64,000 nucleotides of DNA from Cryptomeria japonica (lineage: Eukaryota; Streptophyta; Pinopsida; Cupressales; Cupressaceae), in contig NC_081412.1 in assembly GCF_030272615.1 (NCBI RefSeq), forward strand, positions 40,106,791 through 40,170,790. Direction: 5' to 3'. Each line of letters begins with the position of its first letter. Within the stretch, counting starts at the first letter, position 1. The notes under the pieces were generated by a model, which worked only from the letters and a program-made list of their open reading frames with translations, did no database searches and was not told the DNA's origin. Of this stretch, positions 44,621-56,249 are shown in pieces. Both the position numbers and the translations under genes were made by a program.

Positions 44621-45830
44621 TTGATTGCTAGATTGGTTGAAAGGACCAAAATATTGAGAGTGGGGGTGGGTAAATCAGTATTCCCATAAATTCTAAACAT
44701 TCTCACAATTTCTAAACCCTTTATTGGTATATCAATTTCATCAATTGAAATCATCGACATGAAATAGAACATGTAGTATAAACAAGAAACACGACCACAA
44801 ATGGAACATCAGATATTATATGTGAAAAACCCAAATAGGGAAAACCATAAAGATTGTTATGTATTAAGATAATATAACCAAATATATGGTGTTTACAAAA
44901 GTGGTAGCTCACTGCCAAATTATAAAAGTGACTTACTATCGGAATGCTCACTGCAATAGATACAAATGATTTGAGGAAAGTTGTATTTCCAAATGCATAA
45001 GATCAGTTATAGATTAAGATCAGATCACAAATCTTCAAACTTATAGTAGATTCGATAAAGGATTGCTATACCATAGTTCACAAATACCTATAGTAGATCT
45101 AGTAAAGGATTACTGGAACACTAACCATAACTCTGTATACTCCTTACTCTCCCGCACAACACATACACTATTGATTCACACTTTTCTCTTCTTCTATCTC
45201 ACTTCACACAAACAAATGTACATACTACTCCTTAACTTCCACATTACACACACACATATCAGAAATCTTATACACCTAGATAATATGTTATCCAAGCAGA
45301 AGTAATATGATTCTTGGATCAACACATTATCCAATAAAGACAAACAAAAACATGATAATAAAATCAGCCTCCACAAGATCTTCTACACTCGTTCATCATG
45401 TATTTTATTTATTGATGCATATACCTTAATTACTAGAACAAAATAGGGGTCTACTAGACCCATAGATACAAACCCATAAGCAGACAAATCCAAGCAAAAC
45501 AACACCTAATTCCAAAATACAAATACCATGTATAGAATAGATGTTGAAACATAAAAAATGATAGATACAATCAGATACAACTAATATGCCAAATACCAGA
45601 ACACAAAACTAATATCAAGACAAAATGTAAACCAAGATAAGCACAACTTAGGATTTCAGAGATGAGGATCTTATGTAGATAATTCCATTTGATCATTTAT
45701 GCCTTTCATCATATCTCATACCTATCTTCTAGAAATATCAAAAATCCAATTTAAAAACTACTTCCAATAACATACACTATCTGGTCCTAACTAGATAACC
45801 AGATTTGACATCAATGGCAACTATGACAAT
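44621..45830 (-). repeat. probable LTR of the preceding minus-strand element
   Basis: It follows a candidate primer site and contains GAGTGGGGGTGGGTAAATCAG, whose core GGGGGTGGGTAAATC is the complemented C-tract motif of copia LTRs. It also has the AGCTCACTGC-like motif common to other LTRs here. The exact far end is unclear; Copia protease sequence starts near 45860. Confidence 0.45.
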
Positions 45831-46972
45831 ATTCACACAAGTCTTAGAAATGGTTCTTTTTCCAGAAATTGGTGTATCTTCGTCTCTAGAAAACTTGATT
45901 CATCCACCATCATATTTTTCAAGGTTAATAAAGTTATCTCTATCACTGGTCATATGATTTCAACACCTGGAGTTGACGATCCATGCCTTTGGTTCCACTT
46001 TAGCATGTAGAGAAGATTTGTCTTCTAATTTTTTTGACCAGCCATCATTCTTTTCTTCTAAAGATAAGAACAAGTATTATTCATTTGATTCCTCTTCTTC
46101 TTCTTCTTCTTCTTCAGATGAGTAGGTCATAGTTGAATATAAACTCTTCTTCTTCTTCTTTTCTCTAACATCTATTCTGATGTTCTTATTAATACCTCTA
46201 TAGTTTTCCTTTCATTTGTTATCATCATAAGGTATTCCACCATAATCTTTCTTATGCATACATCTAGAAGCATATTTTTTTTTCTTCCACAATTGAAACA
46301 ATTTAGAGGTGACTTACCTCTCTACTTTCTAATTCATCTCCCCAATCTTCTTACATTTTTTTCTTCAGTATTATCTAAGTCTTCATTCTCTTGCGATTAT
46401 TTGTCAAGATTTTTTGTGGCCTTGAATTTTGCTTCCTTCCTTCCTTCCTTGATTTCATCTAATTTTTCAATCTAAAATTCAACATGTGGCCTGAGAAGCT
46501 AATTCACAATGTATTTATTCATTTCATGACTCTCCTTAATGACATACTTCTTTAGTTTATAGCTTTTGGGTAACGTTACCATTATCTTCATTACAACTTC
46601 AATTTATTGTAGTGATCCACCAATACTTCTAAGAGCATTTACTATTTGATTCACTCCATGAATGTAGCCTTCAAAGTTTTCATCAGTAGACATTTTAACA
46701 TTCTCAAACTTCTACTTTAGATTTTTAATTTTGGCTTGCATTGTCATTTCATCTCCTTCAAATATATTATTAATCTTGTCCCAAATTTATTTAGTTTACT
46801 TGGCCAATATAATTTTGCTAAACACTGCATCATTCAAGCAAGTAACAATTACAATATTATCCTTGGCATTACTCTCATATATTTTATTTCATCATGAGTT
46901 TTAGGACCATTCACTAGAGTAGTATAACATTTCTAATGTTGGATTTGGTTGATCATTGCTGCGTCTAGGATA
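45831..46972 (-). pseudogene. copia gag-protease fragment, minus strand
   Basis: The protease active-site region at about 45870-46000 reads as NHMTSDRDNFINLEKYDGG, with the catalytic DSG altered. Upstream, a zinc knuckle (NCFNCGRKKYASRC, missing the GH pair) lies near 46290. Gag sequence with many stops then extends to about 46960. Poly-Glu/Ser codon repeats occur near 46100. No integrase or reverse transcriptase follows. Confidence 0.65.
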
Positions 46973-47607
46973 TGTTATTGTCATTGATGTCAACATATTC
47001 TTGTGGTTTATTCTAGTGAGTTTGGGAAGATCTTCTCATCCGATTTTGTAGTTTGGTTATGTTGATCATTGCTTTGCAAAATCTGGTATTTCCTCCGGTA
47101 TATTTTGGTGTGATTAGATCTTGTGCTAAGGTTTTAGGATATTGTTTAGGATGATCTTGTGTATCTTCACTTCAGACAGTTTGTGATTTAGTTCCCAACA
47201 AGTTATCTTTCTTTGTGGCAGTTGCTGACTGGCTGTGTTCTTGAGCTTTCTGATGTTGATTGATGAAGATTTGATAAGTGGTGTTAGTGTATTTATTAGT
47301 GATGATTATAATGTACTTGCTGGTGATTTGGTGATCCGCATTGATCGTTGAGCTAGTTTTTGGTGGTTTTTGTCAATCGATATTGATTTTTGTGTTATGT
47401 AGTATTTCTGATCGTGGAGTGTGTTGCGATTGATATTGGAGTAATTTCTGGTGGATGTGATCATTTGGGAATTTGAATTAGGTCCATGCTATGTAATTTA
47501 AATCATAATATTGGTCTGGTGGTTGATCTTTGTATCATATAATGTAGTTTTTGTAGTTGTGAGTTGAGGGTTGAGGGTTTAGCCGACCTTGTTATCAAGG
47601 TTGATTA
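46973..47607 (+). repeat. 5' portion of a copia LTR
   Basis: Starts TGTTATTGTCATTGATG and contains the palindrome-like TTGTCATTGATGTCAA close to its start, as other copia LTRs do. It is cut at 47607 by another LTR start. The segment 53783-54319, which ends next to a primer site, could be its other end; that would make it the 5' LTR of element Q. Confidence 0.5.
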
Positions 47608-47696
47608 TGTTGGTATTATGGATGTGTTGCATTGGTTTTGTCATTGATGTCAACACTTGTCAACTCTTATCAGCACTAGAGATCTTTGGTTATGTT
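47608..47696 (+). repeat. 89-bp start of an E1-family LTR
   Basis: TGTTGGTATTATGGATGTG and the next 70 bases match the start of LTR 537-1647 closely. It is cut by F1 at 47697. No continuation was found on the far side of F1, so DNA was lost there. Confidence 0.65.
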
Positions 47697-48492
47697 TGTT
47701 AGGATTCCCAAAGATACTGAGAGGGGGGGGGGTGAATCAGTATCTGACCAATAATAATATTTTGTTAACTTATAACATGAAAATCTTTTTAAAACTGTGT
47801 ACCGGTAAACCAGAAATAATGCAGCAAATAAGAATAACAACCACAACATGAAAAGCACACCATAACATAATATTTTAATGAGGAAACCCGGTGTGGGAAA
47901 AACCTCAGTGGGATTTGTGACCCACAATATTCACTTACTGGCCAATAAGGGAATATTACTGCTACAATAGGGGCCTGCACATGAGGAAGGCCAAGTGCTT
48001 AGAGCTCACTGCTCAATTACAAAGGAAGTCACACTGACTTACAAAAATGGATTATACTAATCCAATGTCTTGTACTGCTTCAGATTAGCATCTGATATGC
48101 CAGATTCAGTATTGGTTTAAGCCCTGCTACATACATAAACCCTTATCCAATAATTCGCATATTTAGGTCTTCTACCTTCTATTCATATTTCACATCATAC
48201 ATCTTACAAAATGATCTACAATGATCTCATACATATATGAGTCATGTTACAATCTTCCATGTCGGCTTACAAAAGATTTTACAATTAATTACAAAATGCA
48301 TTAATATAAAATTGTTGTCGGCCAGGGTGCTGGTATTCTTATTTTCGGTGTCGGTGTTCTATATGCCAGTGTAGAGTCTATTGGTGTTGGTGCCTGTGTC
48401 TGCCTACCGGCATCACATTATTGTAAGGTTGCTATCAATGACAATACCTTCAATCACCTATAATTTCTCATTGGAGTGTGCATTTTCCAACA
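47697..48492 (-). repeat. 3' LTR of F1
   Basis: 796 bp; TGTTAGGATTCCC with a poly-G run at the left and TTCCAACA at the right, next to ATCTCCCCCTTTGGC (complemented polypurine tract). It matches the F2 LTR throughout. Confidence 0.9.
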
Positions 48493-48761
48493 ATCTCCCC
48501 CTTTGGCATTGATGACAACACTCATGAGAAAAATTCAAGAATGTATCCAAAAATTGAAGTTCAAAAATATTGCCAAAAGTTGTATGTCCAAAAATGTATT
48601 ATCAAAACTGTATGCCAAAAATGTATGCTCCCCTTGAGCAGATAATCTCTACTTTTGGATTTTTCTCATCTCTACTACTCCCCCTTTGACATCAATGACA
48701 AAGGTTGTCATTCGCTATTAGTGGATTCCTACCTGGATTCTTGTAACCAATGGGCTACAAT

Positions 48762-51700
48762 CTAAAAAATATCTATCAAAACCAAATTCAAACCATTACT
48801 GAATGATTTGTTGTCTTTTAGTGCCTCTTGAGTTCTCTGCACTGTACCAGTGAGTATGTGCCTTTTCTCTTCCGATCTCTTCAGTTCGGGAACCAGAGCC
48901 TTAGATATTTCTTTTCTCAAAGAAATTAGGTAGTCTAGTTTAGGACCAAGTCTACATTTCAAGTCCTTTGCTTTATCCTTTATTCTCTCTTTGTCCTTCT
49001 CTAACTTCTTGATTTTCTCTTCTAGCTCTGCAATCTTTTTTTCTATCTCCAAAAATGAATCTGATGTACCTATCCGATTGTCAGCAATATTGTTTATCTC
49101 ATCTTGTGCTTTGCTAATTTCCTTGTCTAGATCTTCTATTAGATTTTTTTTTTTTCAAGTGTCTCTATACAGTTTCTTGAAATAAAAAATTATCTCTCCA
49201 AGTTGTGGTAATAATGTGTCTATTTTCTCTTTGTTCTTCTTTACAATTTCCTCAAAGAATTTCTCTTTTTCTTTTATCATTCTTTCCTTAAATGTATCCT
49301 CATTGATTTGATCAATTGTCAAAATGTTGTCGATGATGAACTTAGACAATGTGTCTAGTTGACCTAAAGAATCCTTATTATCCACAATGCACTTTGGTGC
49401 TATCAATTTAAGAATAGGAATGGTGTCATCAATAGCCTTATAGGCTTGTGCGTTACATTCTATGATCTTCTTTATTGAATCCAATAAGACCTCTATTATA
49501 TTTGTAGGTTTGAATTCTGGTACAGAAGTACTAGATGTCTACCCAACTATTCTTACAATGTCCATACTACCGATAGTAGTAATCACCTTGCTTGATTCGA
49601 CCTCTGGTAGGTCAGTTTGTGTTTGCATTTCTACAAATAGAGGTTTAGGCTTTTCATTTTGGCCGGAGGCACTATTTCTATCTGAACTTGTTCCTCTACC
49701 TGTTCCGGTTTTTCAATCTGTGTCTCTGTACTGTCCTTTGCCAGTTCTTCTGATGTTTTGTCAGTTGTATCTACCAGTTTCTTAGTGGTATCTTCTGTTG
49801 CTTTCTCCGTCTATGTTGGTTTTTCTGTGTTTATCTTTACAATTTCATTTACCTCAACCTCAGTATTTACAGCCAATGACTCAGTAGTCACATCTATCTT
49901 CTTTTCCTCAGTGGTTTCTCTGTCAACCACAACATTTACTTCTTGAGTATCTATATTTACAATGTACAAAATTTTAAACTTAGGATTTGTATCCTCTAAT
50001 GGAGTCTCCAAACTCTCAGTTGTCAGTTGACTATTAGTAGTATCTACCGATGGAGTATCTAAAGGAGGCAGGGGCACATTATCAATTATTTTAAGGCTTG
50101 GAGGTCCACCTACCTCAGCTTTCCCCTTATCCATGTCCTTTTGGTATACTCTGATAATCTTTGGTCTAAGTAATTCTTCCTATTTTTCTTTTTCCACAAA
50201 GAATATATCCCATGCATCTGTTGTTTCCTCTGAGACTTCTTTTATTCTTCTTGCCATCAGTACTACATGCCGGTTAGTATTGGAGAATACTATCTGGTTT
50301 GATTCACTAATTAGTTTATCTATTTCATCAATTGAGTTGACTGGATGTAGTGCAAGTAATCTTTCAATCTTAATTTTCTTGTCCAGCTCAACAATGGTTA
50401 ACCTTCTAGCTTCTAATCTCCTATACAGATCATTTGGTATTTCATCAACAACTTCCATCAAAAATTTCTTGTATATATCTAAGTGTAAAATTACATTGTT
50501 CTCTATTGTTTCTTTGTCATCTATAGATAGTGTGTTGTATATTTTGCTGATGTTTTTCAATTTTCCATCTTTAGTTATTTCGCTCAAGAGTTTATCGAGT
50601 GAAGCAATATCTTGCTTTACCTTCTTTTTCTTTGGAGTCAACTTTTTCATTGGAGGCCTTATTGCTTGTTGTTTTTGCCTTGTTTTCCTAGGTGTAGGAG
50701 AGGGTATCGGTAAGGGTTTTCTTTTTCTATTTACCCTTTTGAATACTGTCGGTATGTCACTCTCAGAGGAGGTTCCAACTGGTGAAAGATGAGCTTCCGG
50801 TTAAATTCCTTCCAACTCACTTTCCTTTATACCAGTTTGTTTCAAGACATATTCTTTAATTGCTTTAGCCTGATGGGTTCCTTTTCTTACTATTTCTTGG
50901 ACCTTCTTAACCATTTTTCTAGACTGAATTCCACTTTCTATTGTTTCAGCATTTCCAAAAACTTTCTCAGTAGGTTCCTTTGGTGCTTCAAGGAGGGATT
51001 TTGCATAACTTTCAATAATATTGTCATCTGTCTCATAGCCCATTTCAGTTACCCAGATAGTTCTAGGGACAACTGCCTCCATCCAGATTTCATCTTTCTT
51101 GATTACAAACCAAATTTCTTTCTGATATTTGTTCATAATAGCTTGTGACAGTCTTACTCTAGTTTTCATTCAAGCCTTCAATGCTTGAAAATGTTCATTT
51201 AAGTTTTTCTCCTGGTTTTCTCCCATATTGTTCAATAGATCCAATAGTTGCTTTTTTACCAGAATGTCAAAGCCAAAATCTCTTGCACCAATACTGGGTA
51301 CTTGTTTTGTAATGTAAAACATTAAACATACAAGTAAATTTCCAAATCTAAAGGTTCCTTTCTTATCTCCTTTAATCTTCTTCAGATTATCTACCAGCTC
51401 ATCTTTGAGCCATTCACATACATTTACTCTTGCATTATCACTAACCATGTCATAGGCACTTTTGATACATAGGCTAGAAATTAAGTTCAACCTATTTGCA
51501 TGTGTAGATTTATAACCTAAGATCATACTGATATATATGACATTGAGGTCTTTTACATTGTTTACCCTTAGAGACCTTTTGTCGAATGTTGCACCTGTTA
51601 AATCCATTACTATGTCATTTGAGACTCTTTTGGTTTTGTCAGGTTTGCTACCAGTGGAAGGTAACCCTATTACTGCCTTAATGACTTCCTTTGTGATTTT

Positions 51701-52087
51701 ATGAATTGAATCCAACCAGAAGAATTCACCATGTACTCTGCTTAGAAAAATTCTTATAATATCCTTAGGAAAATTAGGGATGGTAAGGATGTCCACAAAA
51801 CCTAGGGTTTCTACTATCTTGTGTTCTGGCTTGACATTTCCATCTACATCACAATTCACAGTTTTGTAAATGTTATTGATCTCATCATTATCTAATTCCT
51901 CAATATGACAATGTATATACATCCTAGGGTCTTCAGCATATACAACTCCCTTAGGAATTTGAGAGAATGCACCTATGCTATCATCTTTCTTCACTATTTC
52001 AGGAACTAGTTTGAATACGGGTCTAGGGCACTTAACAACCTGAACAACAGTAGGGTTTGCAATAAATTCAGGAGATGAAGAAGCCAT
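48762..52087 (-). pseudogene. F1 large frame of unknown function (about 1,100 codons)
   Basis: Starts MASSSPEFIANPTVVQVV at 52087. Segments 51170-52087, 50801-51169, 50180-50650 and 49811-50134 share one frame, broken only by single stops. After one frameshift, 49155-49484 and 48762-49052 continue it. The first 300 residues look globular (GEFFWLDSIHKITKEVIKAV, IGLPSTGS). The middle is Lys-rich. The Thr/Glu-rich part contains MNIDTQEV-like text in F2 and VNIDTQEV here. The end is coiled-coil. I recognise no domain; a distant link to plant-mobile-type proteins is possible but unproven. Confidence 0.75.
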
Positions 52088-52431
52088 AGTTATAAATACC
52101 TCAATCTTCCTTAAGGATGAATGCTTGGATGAATTGCTTCACTTCTTTGCTAATAATGCCTTCGCTCAGGAATTTTTGCGCGCTTGAAGATTTGAATGCT
52201 CGGTGAATGAAAAAGGAGACAAAACACTTGCTTTATAATGTTATTTTCTTCAACTACCACATTTAATGCTTGCCGGTTAAGTCACAACTTAACTTATCTA
52301 CCGGTATAGAAGTAATTTCAACTTCTCACCATCAACCGAGGGAATAATAGCATATTTTTAGTTTGTTGCTAAACCCTCAAAGGATTTTTCCTTTAGTTAG
52401 ATGAAGAGTCTCCTGCTGGTGGAGTGTTACT

Positions 52432-53544
52432 CTATTCTACTAGTGGAGGAGTATTCCCATCAACATTCTGATCTGACTTTCTGATCCATTGTTTTGAGAC
52501 TTCTTGCTTTACCTCTTCAACCTTTTCTTTACCTTTCAAACTAGGACCTTTGTTATTTGCTAGCGAGGACTTGCTTCTACAAAATTTTGCAATATGTCCA
52601 ATTTTGTTACAAGCATAACAAGTCACATTGTTTTTCCAAATAGCTTTCCCATATCCTATACCGGTATGTGTTCTGCATTTATTAGATAAGTGTCCAAATC
52701 TTCTACAAACATAACATCTTACATTCATTCTGCAATTTTATGAGTTATGACCAACTTTGTTTCATTTAGAACATTGATCGGTGGGTGTATTAGTGTTCTG
52801 ATAATTTATAGATCTACATTGATTTTCTCTATGACCATACTTGTTACAATTAAAGCATTTCCCATTGAATTTATAAGAATTAGGTTATCTTACTGATTTG
52901 TTATGATCATGATTGTTTGTAGTACTGGAGCTCTCACCAATTTCAAAGCCAAGGCCATTTGTATCACCATTAGGTTTTTGATTCTTCAGCATGTCAACAA
53001 GTTCTTCTGAACTTTTCTTGAATTTCTCCTTGTGTTGATTTGCAGCAGTTAGTTTATTTTCCAAGATTCCTTTCTATCTCATTAGTTCAGTTCTGTCATT
53101 TTGTGTGTGCATCAAATATGTCTTCAACATATCATTTTTATGACTAAGTCTTGTGTTTTCATTTCTGGCATCATTTAGTCTTCTAGTTAAGTCTTCTTCA
53201 ATTTCTTTACAAAATCTCATGGTCATATCTTTCATCTCATTCTTTGTTGTACTGATTTCTTGTCTTAGCTTGTTTACCAAATTATTAAGAGTTTCCTTTT
53301 CATCTTCATCATTCTGCATCTTTTCACAGAGTTCTCTTCTTTTATTTCTTGCTATAGTAAAATTCTCTTGAAGTGCTTGAATGATATCCTGAGCAGCCTT
53401 CAGATCATCTTCAAGTTTGATATTCTTCATCTTTTTTGCATCATAGTCTGAAAGAGTTGTTTCCAATTGCTTTCTCAAGTTTTCCATCTCTACCGATGTC
53501 AAGATCTTCCTCAAGCTATTAGGATTTTGAAAATAGAGGACCAA
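52432..53544 (-). pseudogene. F1 coiled-coil and four-zinc-knuckle protein
   Basis: 53074-53544 is a long heptad-rich helix (MENLRKQLETTLSDYDAKK and onward) beginning almost at the primer site. In the same frame follow four CCHC knuckles: CFNCNKYGHRENQC, a damaged one with stops at two Cys positions, CYVCRRFGHLSNKC and CYACNKIGHIAKFC. The layout resembles the C-terminal half of gag in some copia elements, but the capsid domain is missing. It probably bound element RNA. Confidence 0.8.
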
Positions 53545-53545
53545 A

Positions 53546-53556
53546 CTCTGATACCA
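53546..53556 (-). promoter_or_regulatory. primer-binding site of F1
   Basis: Minus strand TGGTATCAGAG, two bases from the LTR. It matches the initiator tRNA-Met 3' end. Confidence 0.85.
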
Positions 53557-53558
53557 AT

Positions 53559-53782
53559 TGTTAGGATTCCCAAAGATACTGAGAGGGGGGGGGGTGAATC
53601 AGTATATGTCCGGTAATAATATTTTCTTAACTTATAACATGAAAATCTTATTAAAACTATGTACCGGTAAACCAGAAATAATGCAACAAATAAGAATAAC
53701 AACCACAACATGAAAAGCACACCATAAAACAATATTTTAAAGAGGAAACCTGATGTGGGAAAAACCTCGGTGGGATTTGTGA
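53559..53782 (-). repeat. truncated 5' LTR of F1
   Basis: Matches 47697-47921 of the 3' LTR up to GGGATTTGTGA and then stops. Only the last quarter of the LTR in element orientation remains, so the promoter portion is lost. Confidence 0.85.
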
Positions 53783-54319
53783 TTTAGATGTCGGTATTGT
53801 GTTTGCATTATTAGAGAGAGGTGAGTTTGTGAATAAGAGATTTATCATTCAGTGAAGTGTTGAGGTAAGATTGGTATTGCAAAGAAGACATATGTTCTTA
53901 ATTGGAACTATCATCAGACATTTTTAGATGTTGTCATTGCAGTTCATTTCTTCTTGATTGTAGTCTGAATCATATTGTAAGTCAGTGAGACTTCCCTGAG
54001 GGTTGTAGCTTTCCGAGAAAATATCTTTTGAGAAATGAGATCTAGGTAGTGTTCCTGAATGAATGTGCATTCCCCATTGTAATATTTTTACATACTACTA
54101 GAGAGTATCATCTTACTGTGGGTAGGTTCCCACCATAGTTTTTCCCTTAACTAGGTTTTCCACGTCAAAAATCTTGGTATTATGTGTTGTCCTGTTAATT
54201 TGCTTATCTGTTCATTGTTGTAGTTTATCAGTTTTGTTTTGAAGTTTAATTTTCAAATCCAGTGAAGACTAATTCACCCTTCCCCCCCTCTCATTCTCCC
54301 CTCTTGATTGTTGATAACA
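53783..54319 (+). repeat. 3' portion of the 5' LTR of element Q
   Basis: Contains the TTTTTCCCTTAACTAGG and CCACGTC motifs and a C-tract motif near 54270. It ends GATAACA, with a primer site (TGGTATCAAAGC, 54322-54333) two bases later. The left part was lost at the F1 junction. Confidence 0.75.
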
Positions 54320-54375
54320 ATTGGTATCAAAGCTAGATCCCTTGGTAGAATCTTAATCGCTTGAGGAGATCAGAG

Positions 54376-55359
54376 ATGGAAGCTCAAGGTATTATTTTCA
54401 AGAAGGACAGTCTGAGGTTTGATGGAAGTAACTATACTATATGGAAGAGCTAGATTGAGGTGCACTTGAAATGTCTTGGAGAGGATTATTGGAAGATTAC
54501 TAAGAATGTCTATGTTGTTCCTCAGAATGGACCATCCAATTCTGATGAGGTTAAGGAAGAAAAACATAAAATCAAAGTGAAGGAAGCATTGCTTAGTACG
54601 TTGACTGATTCTGAAATGACAAATGTTATGGGACTTAAGACCACACATGAGATCTAGGAGAAGCTTGCGATCCTGCATGAAGGTGATAGTCAAGTAAAAG
54701 TCGCTAAGTTACAGAGCTTGAAAGGAAAGTATGTGACAATGAAGATGGGAGATGATGAGAACATACATTCATACATGCATAAGGTGAATGAACTTGTCCT
54801 TGCTATTAGATGTGTCGGTGGAAATATTGAGGAAGATGAGATTGTTTTTAAGGTGTTGAGATCTTTGACTCCTACTTATAAACATAACATTGTCACTATT
54901 GATGAGATCCAGAGTGTGACTATAGTAACAAGAGATGTGTTGGTTTGTAAACTTGTTGCATTTGAGCTGAGAAAATTTGGAGAATCGCATGGAAAGTCTG
55001 AGACAACATTTAGAGCATCAGCATTTGTATTCGGTAAGAAGAAATATGATCCTAATGAGTGTAGGATATCCATATATGAAAGAGAAAGAAGAGAAATAGT
55101 AGAAAAAGAAAAAGATCTTGATGAGTTTGAAGCATTGATTGCCCAGAGATTGTCTAAAGGTGTCGCTAAGTATGATGAAAAGTTACCCTTGAAATGTTTT
55201 TCTTTTAATAAGATAGGAAATTTTTCTTCTAGATGTCTGAAAAGAATGGCTAAGTATGAAAGACATGACAAGTTTGATAAGCATGATAGGAGTGATAGAT
55301 ATGAGAAGCATGAGAAGTATGATAAGCCTTATAAGTCTAATCGAAAGTTTAGGAACTAG
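54376..55359 (+). pseudogene. gag of element Q
   Basis: Begins MEAQGIIFKKDSLRFDGSNY with FDGSNYTIWK, the usual copia gag opening. One frame runs to 55359 with two stops (54451 and 54655). The capsid region has SYMHKVNELVLAIRCVGG. The zinc knuckle is KCFSFNKIGNFSSRC, in which one Cys and the His are replaced. A charged tail with KYERHDKFDKHDRSDRYEK repeats follows. Confidence 0.85.
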
Positions 55360-55732
55360 AAGAACTATTATTATGTTGCAGATGAAGGTGTTATAGATGA
55401 TGAATTAGAAGGAGATGAAATTGTGTTTATTTCCATTAAAGAAGATAGACCTATACCTATTGATTCCATTAGTTGTTCTATTGATGAAAAAGCTTTGGCT
55501 GTAAGGTAGAAGAAAAGGATGAATGGGTGATAGTGGTTTTTCACATCATATGACTGGTGATAAAAGAAAATTTCTAAGCATGGAAAGGTATGATGTTGGA
55601 ATAATTAGATTTGGAGATGACAAAGCCTGTGTAATCTATGGGAGAGGTTCTATTTATTTTAATGGTAAGAAAAATATTGATGATGTCTTGTATGTTGAAG
55701 GTTTGAGGCATAATATTTTGAGTGTTGGATAG
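55360..55732 (+). pseudogene. protease of element Q
   Basis: GDSGFSHHMTGDKRKFLSM gives the copia retropepsin active-site region (D-S-G, with Cys changed to Phe). The frame is shifted relative to gag. It ends at LRHNILSVG, where a short LTR insertion interrupts it at 55733. Confidence 0.8.
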
Positions 55733-55922
55733 TGTTGGTATTTTGGTATGGTTTTGTCATTGATGTCAACACCTACTAAACCTTATCAACTCTGGCACTT
55801 TGGAGAATCAACAACATTCACCGGTATTAAGCATTAAGTTGGTTAAGTTTTTTTTGATTTGAATTTATTAGACAACTGATTCACCCCCCCCCCCCCCTCT
55901 CAGTTGTCTCCAGGACCTAACA
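55733..55922 (+). mobile_element. 190-bp mini-LTR insertion with target duplication
   Basis: Starts TGTTGGTATTTTGG, ends CCTAACA, and is flanked by GATAG on both sides (55728-55732 and 55923-55927). Its ends match the 1,111-bp LTR at 537-1647, but the middle of about 900 bp is missing. It is either a solo LTR with an internal deletion or a miniature family. It interrupts the copia frame exactly between LSVG and MVDKSYDL. Confidence 0.85.
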
Positions 55923-55927
55923 GATAG

Positions 55928-56249
55928 ATGGTTGATAAGAGTTATGATCTACATTTCAAGGAAGGTAAATGAAAGAAATTGAATGCCTCTGGTATGGAGA
56001 TTGCATCCAGAACTAAGACTGAAGGTAACATTTTTAATTTGAATGCTAGTGAGAAAGGTTGTTTGATTGCTAAGATAGATGAGAGTTGGTTGTTGCATAG
56101 AAGGATGTGTCATATAAACTTTGATTTATTAATTAAGATTAGTTCTATACAAGCTATGAGAGATCTGCCTAAGATTGTTAAACTTGTTAATCCAGTATGT
56201 AAGGAATGTTAGTTGGGTAAGAAAACAAGGATTTCTTTCAAGAATAAAT
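55928..56249 (+). pseudogene. GAG-pre-integrase of element Q
   Basis: Resumes after the mini-LTR with NASGMEIASRTKTEGNIFNL and WLLHRRMCHINFD...CKEC, the zinc site at the start of integrase. It is truncated at 56249 by a minus-strand LTR. The rest of integrase, reverse transcriptase and RNase H are not present. Confidence 0.8.

Larger units (their letters stand above)
47697..53782 (-). mobile_element. LTR element F1, without polymerase genes
   Basis: Minus-strand element with a full 3' LTR (47697-48492), polypurine tract, two long coding regions, primer site (53546-53556) and a 5' LTR cut to about 224 bp (53559-53782). In transcription order it encodes a coiled-coil/zinc-knuckle protein and a protein of about 1,100 codons of unknown function. 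I found no protease, integrase, reverse transcriptase or RNase H. F2 at 11552-14523 is a second copy. Confidence 0.85.

Noticed and set aside
50133..50792. 219-codon plus-strand frame
   Set aside because: Exactly opposite the F1 large frame, whose minus-strand text is conserved in F2. This is a shadow.
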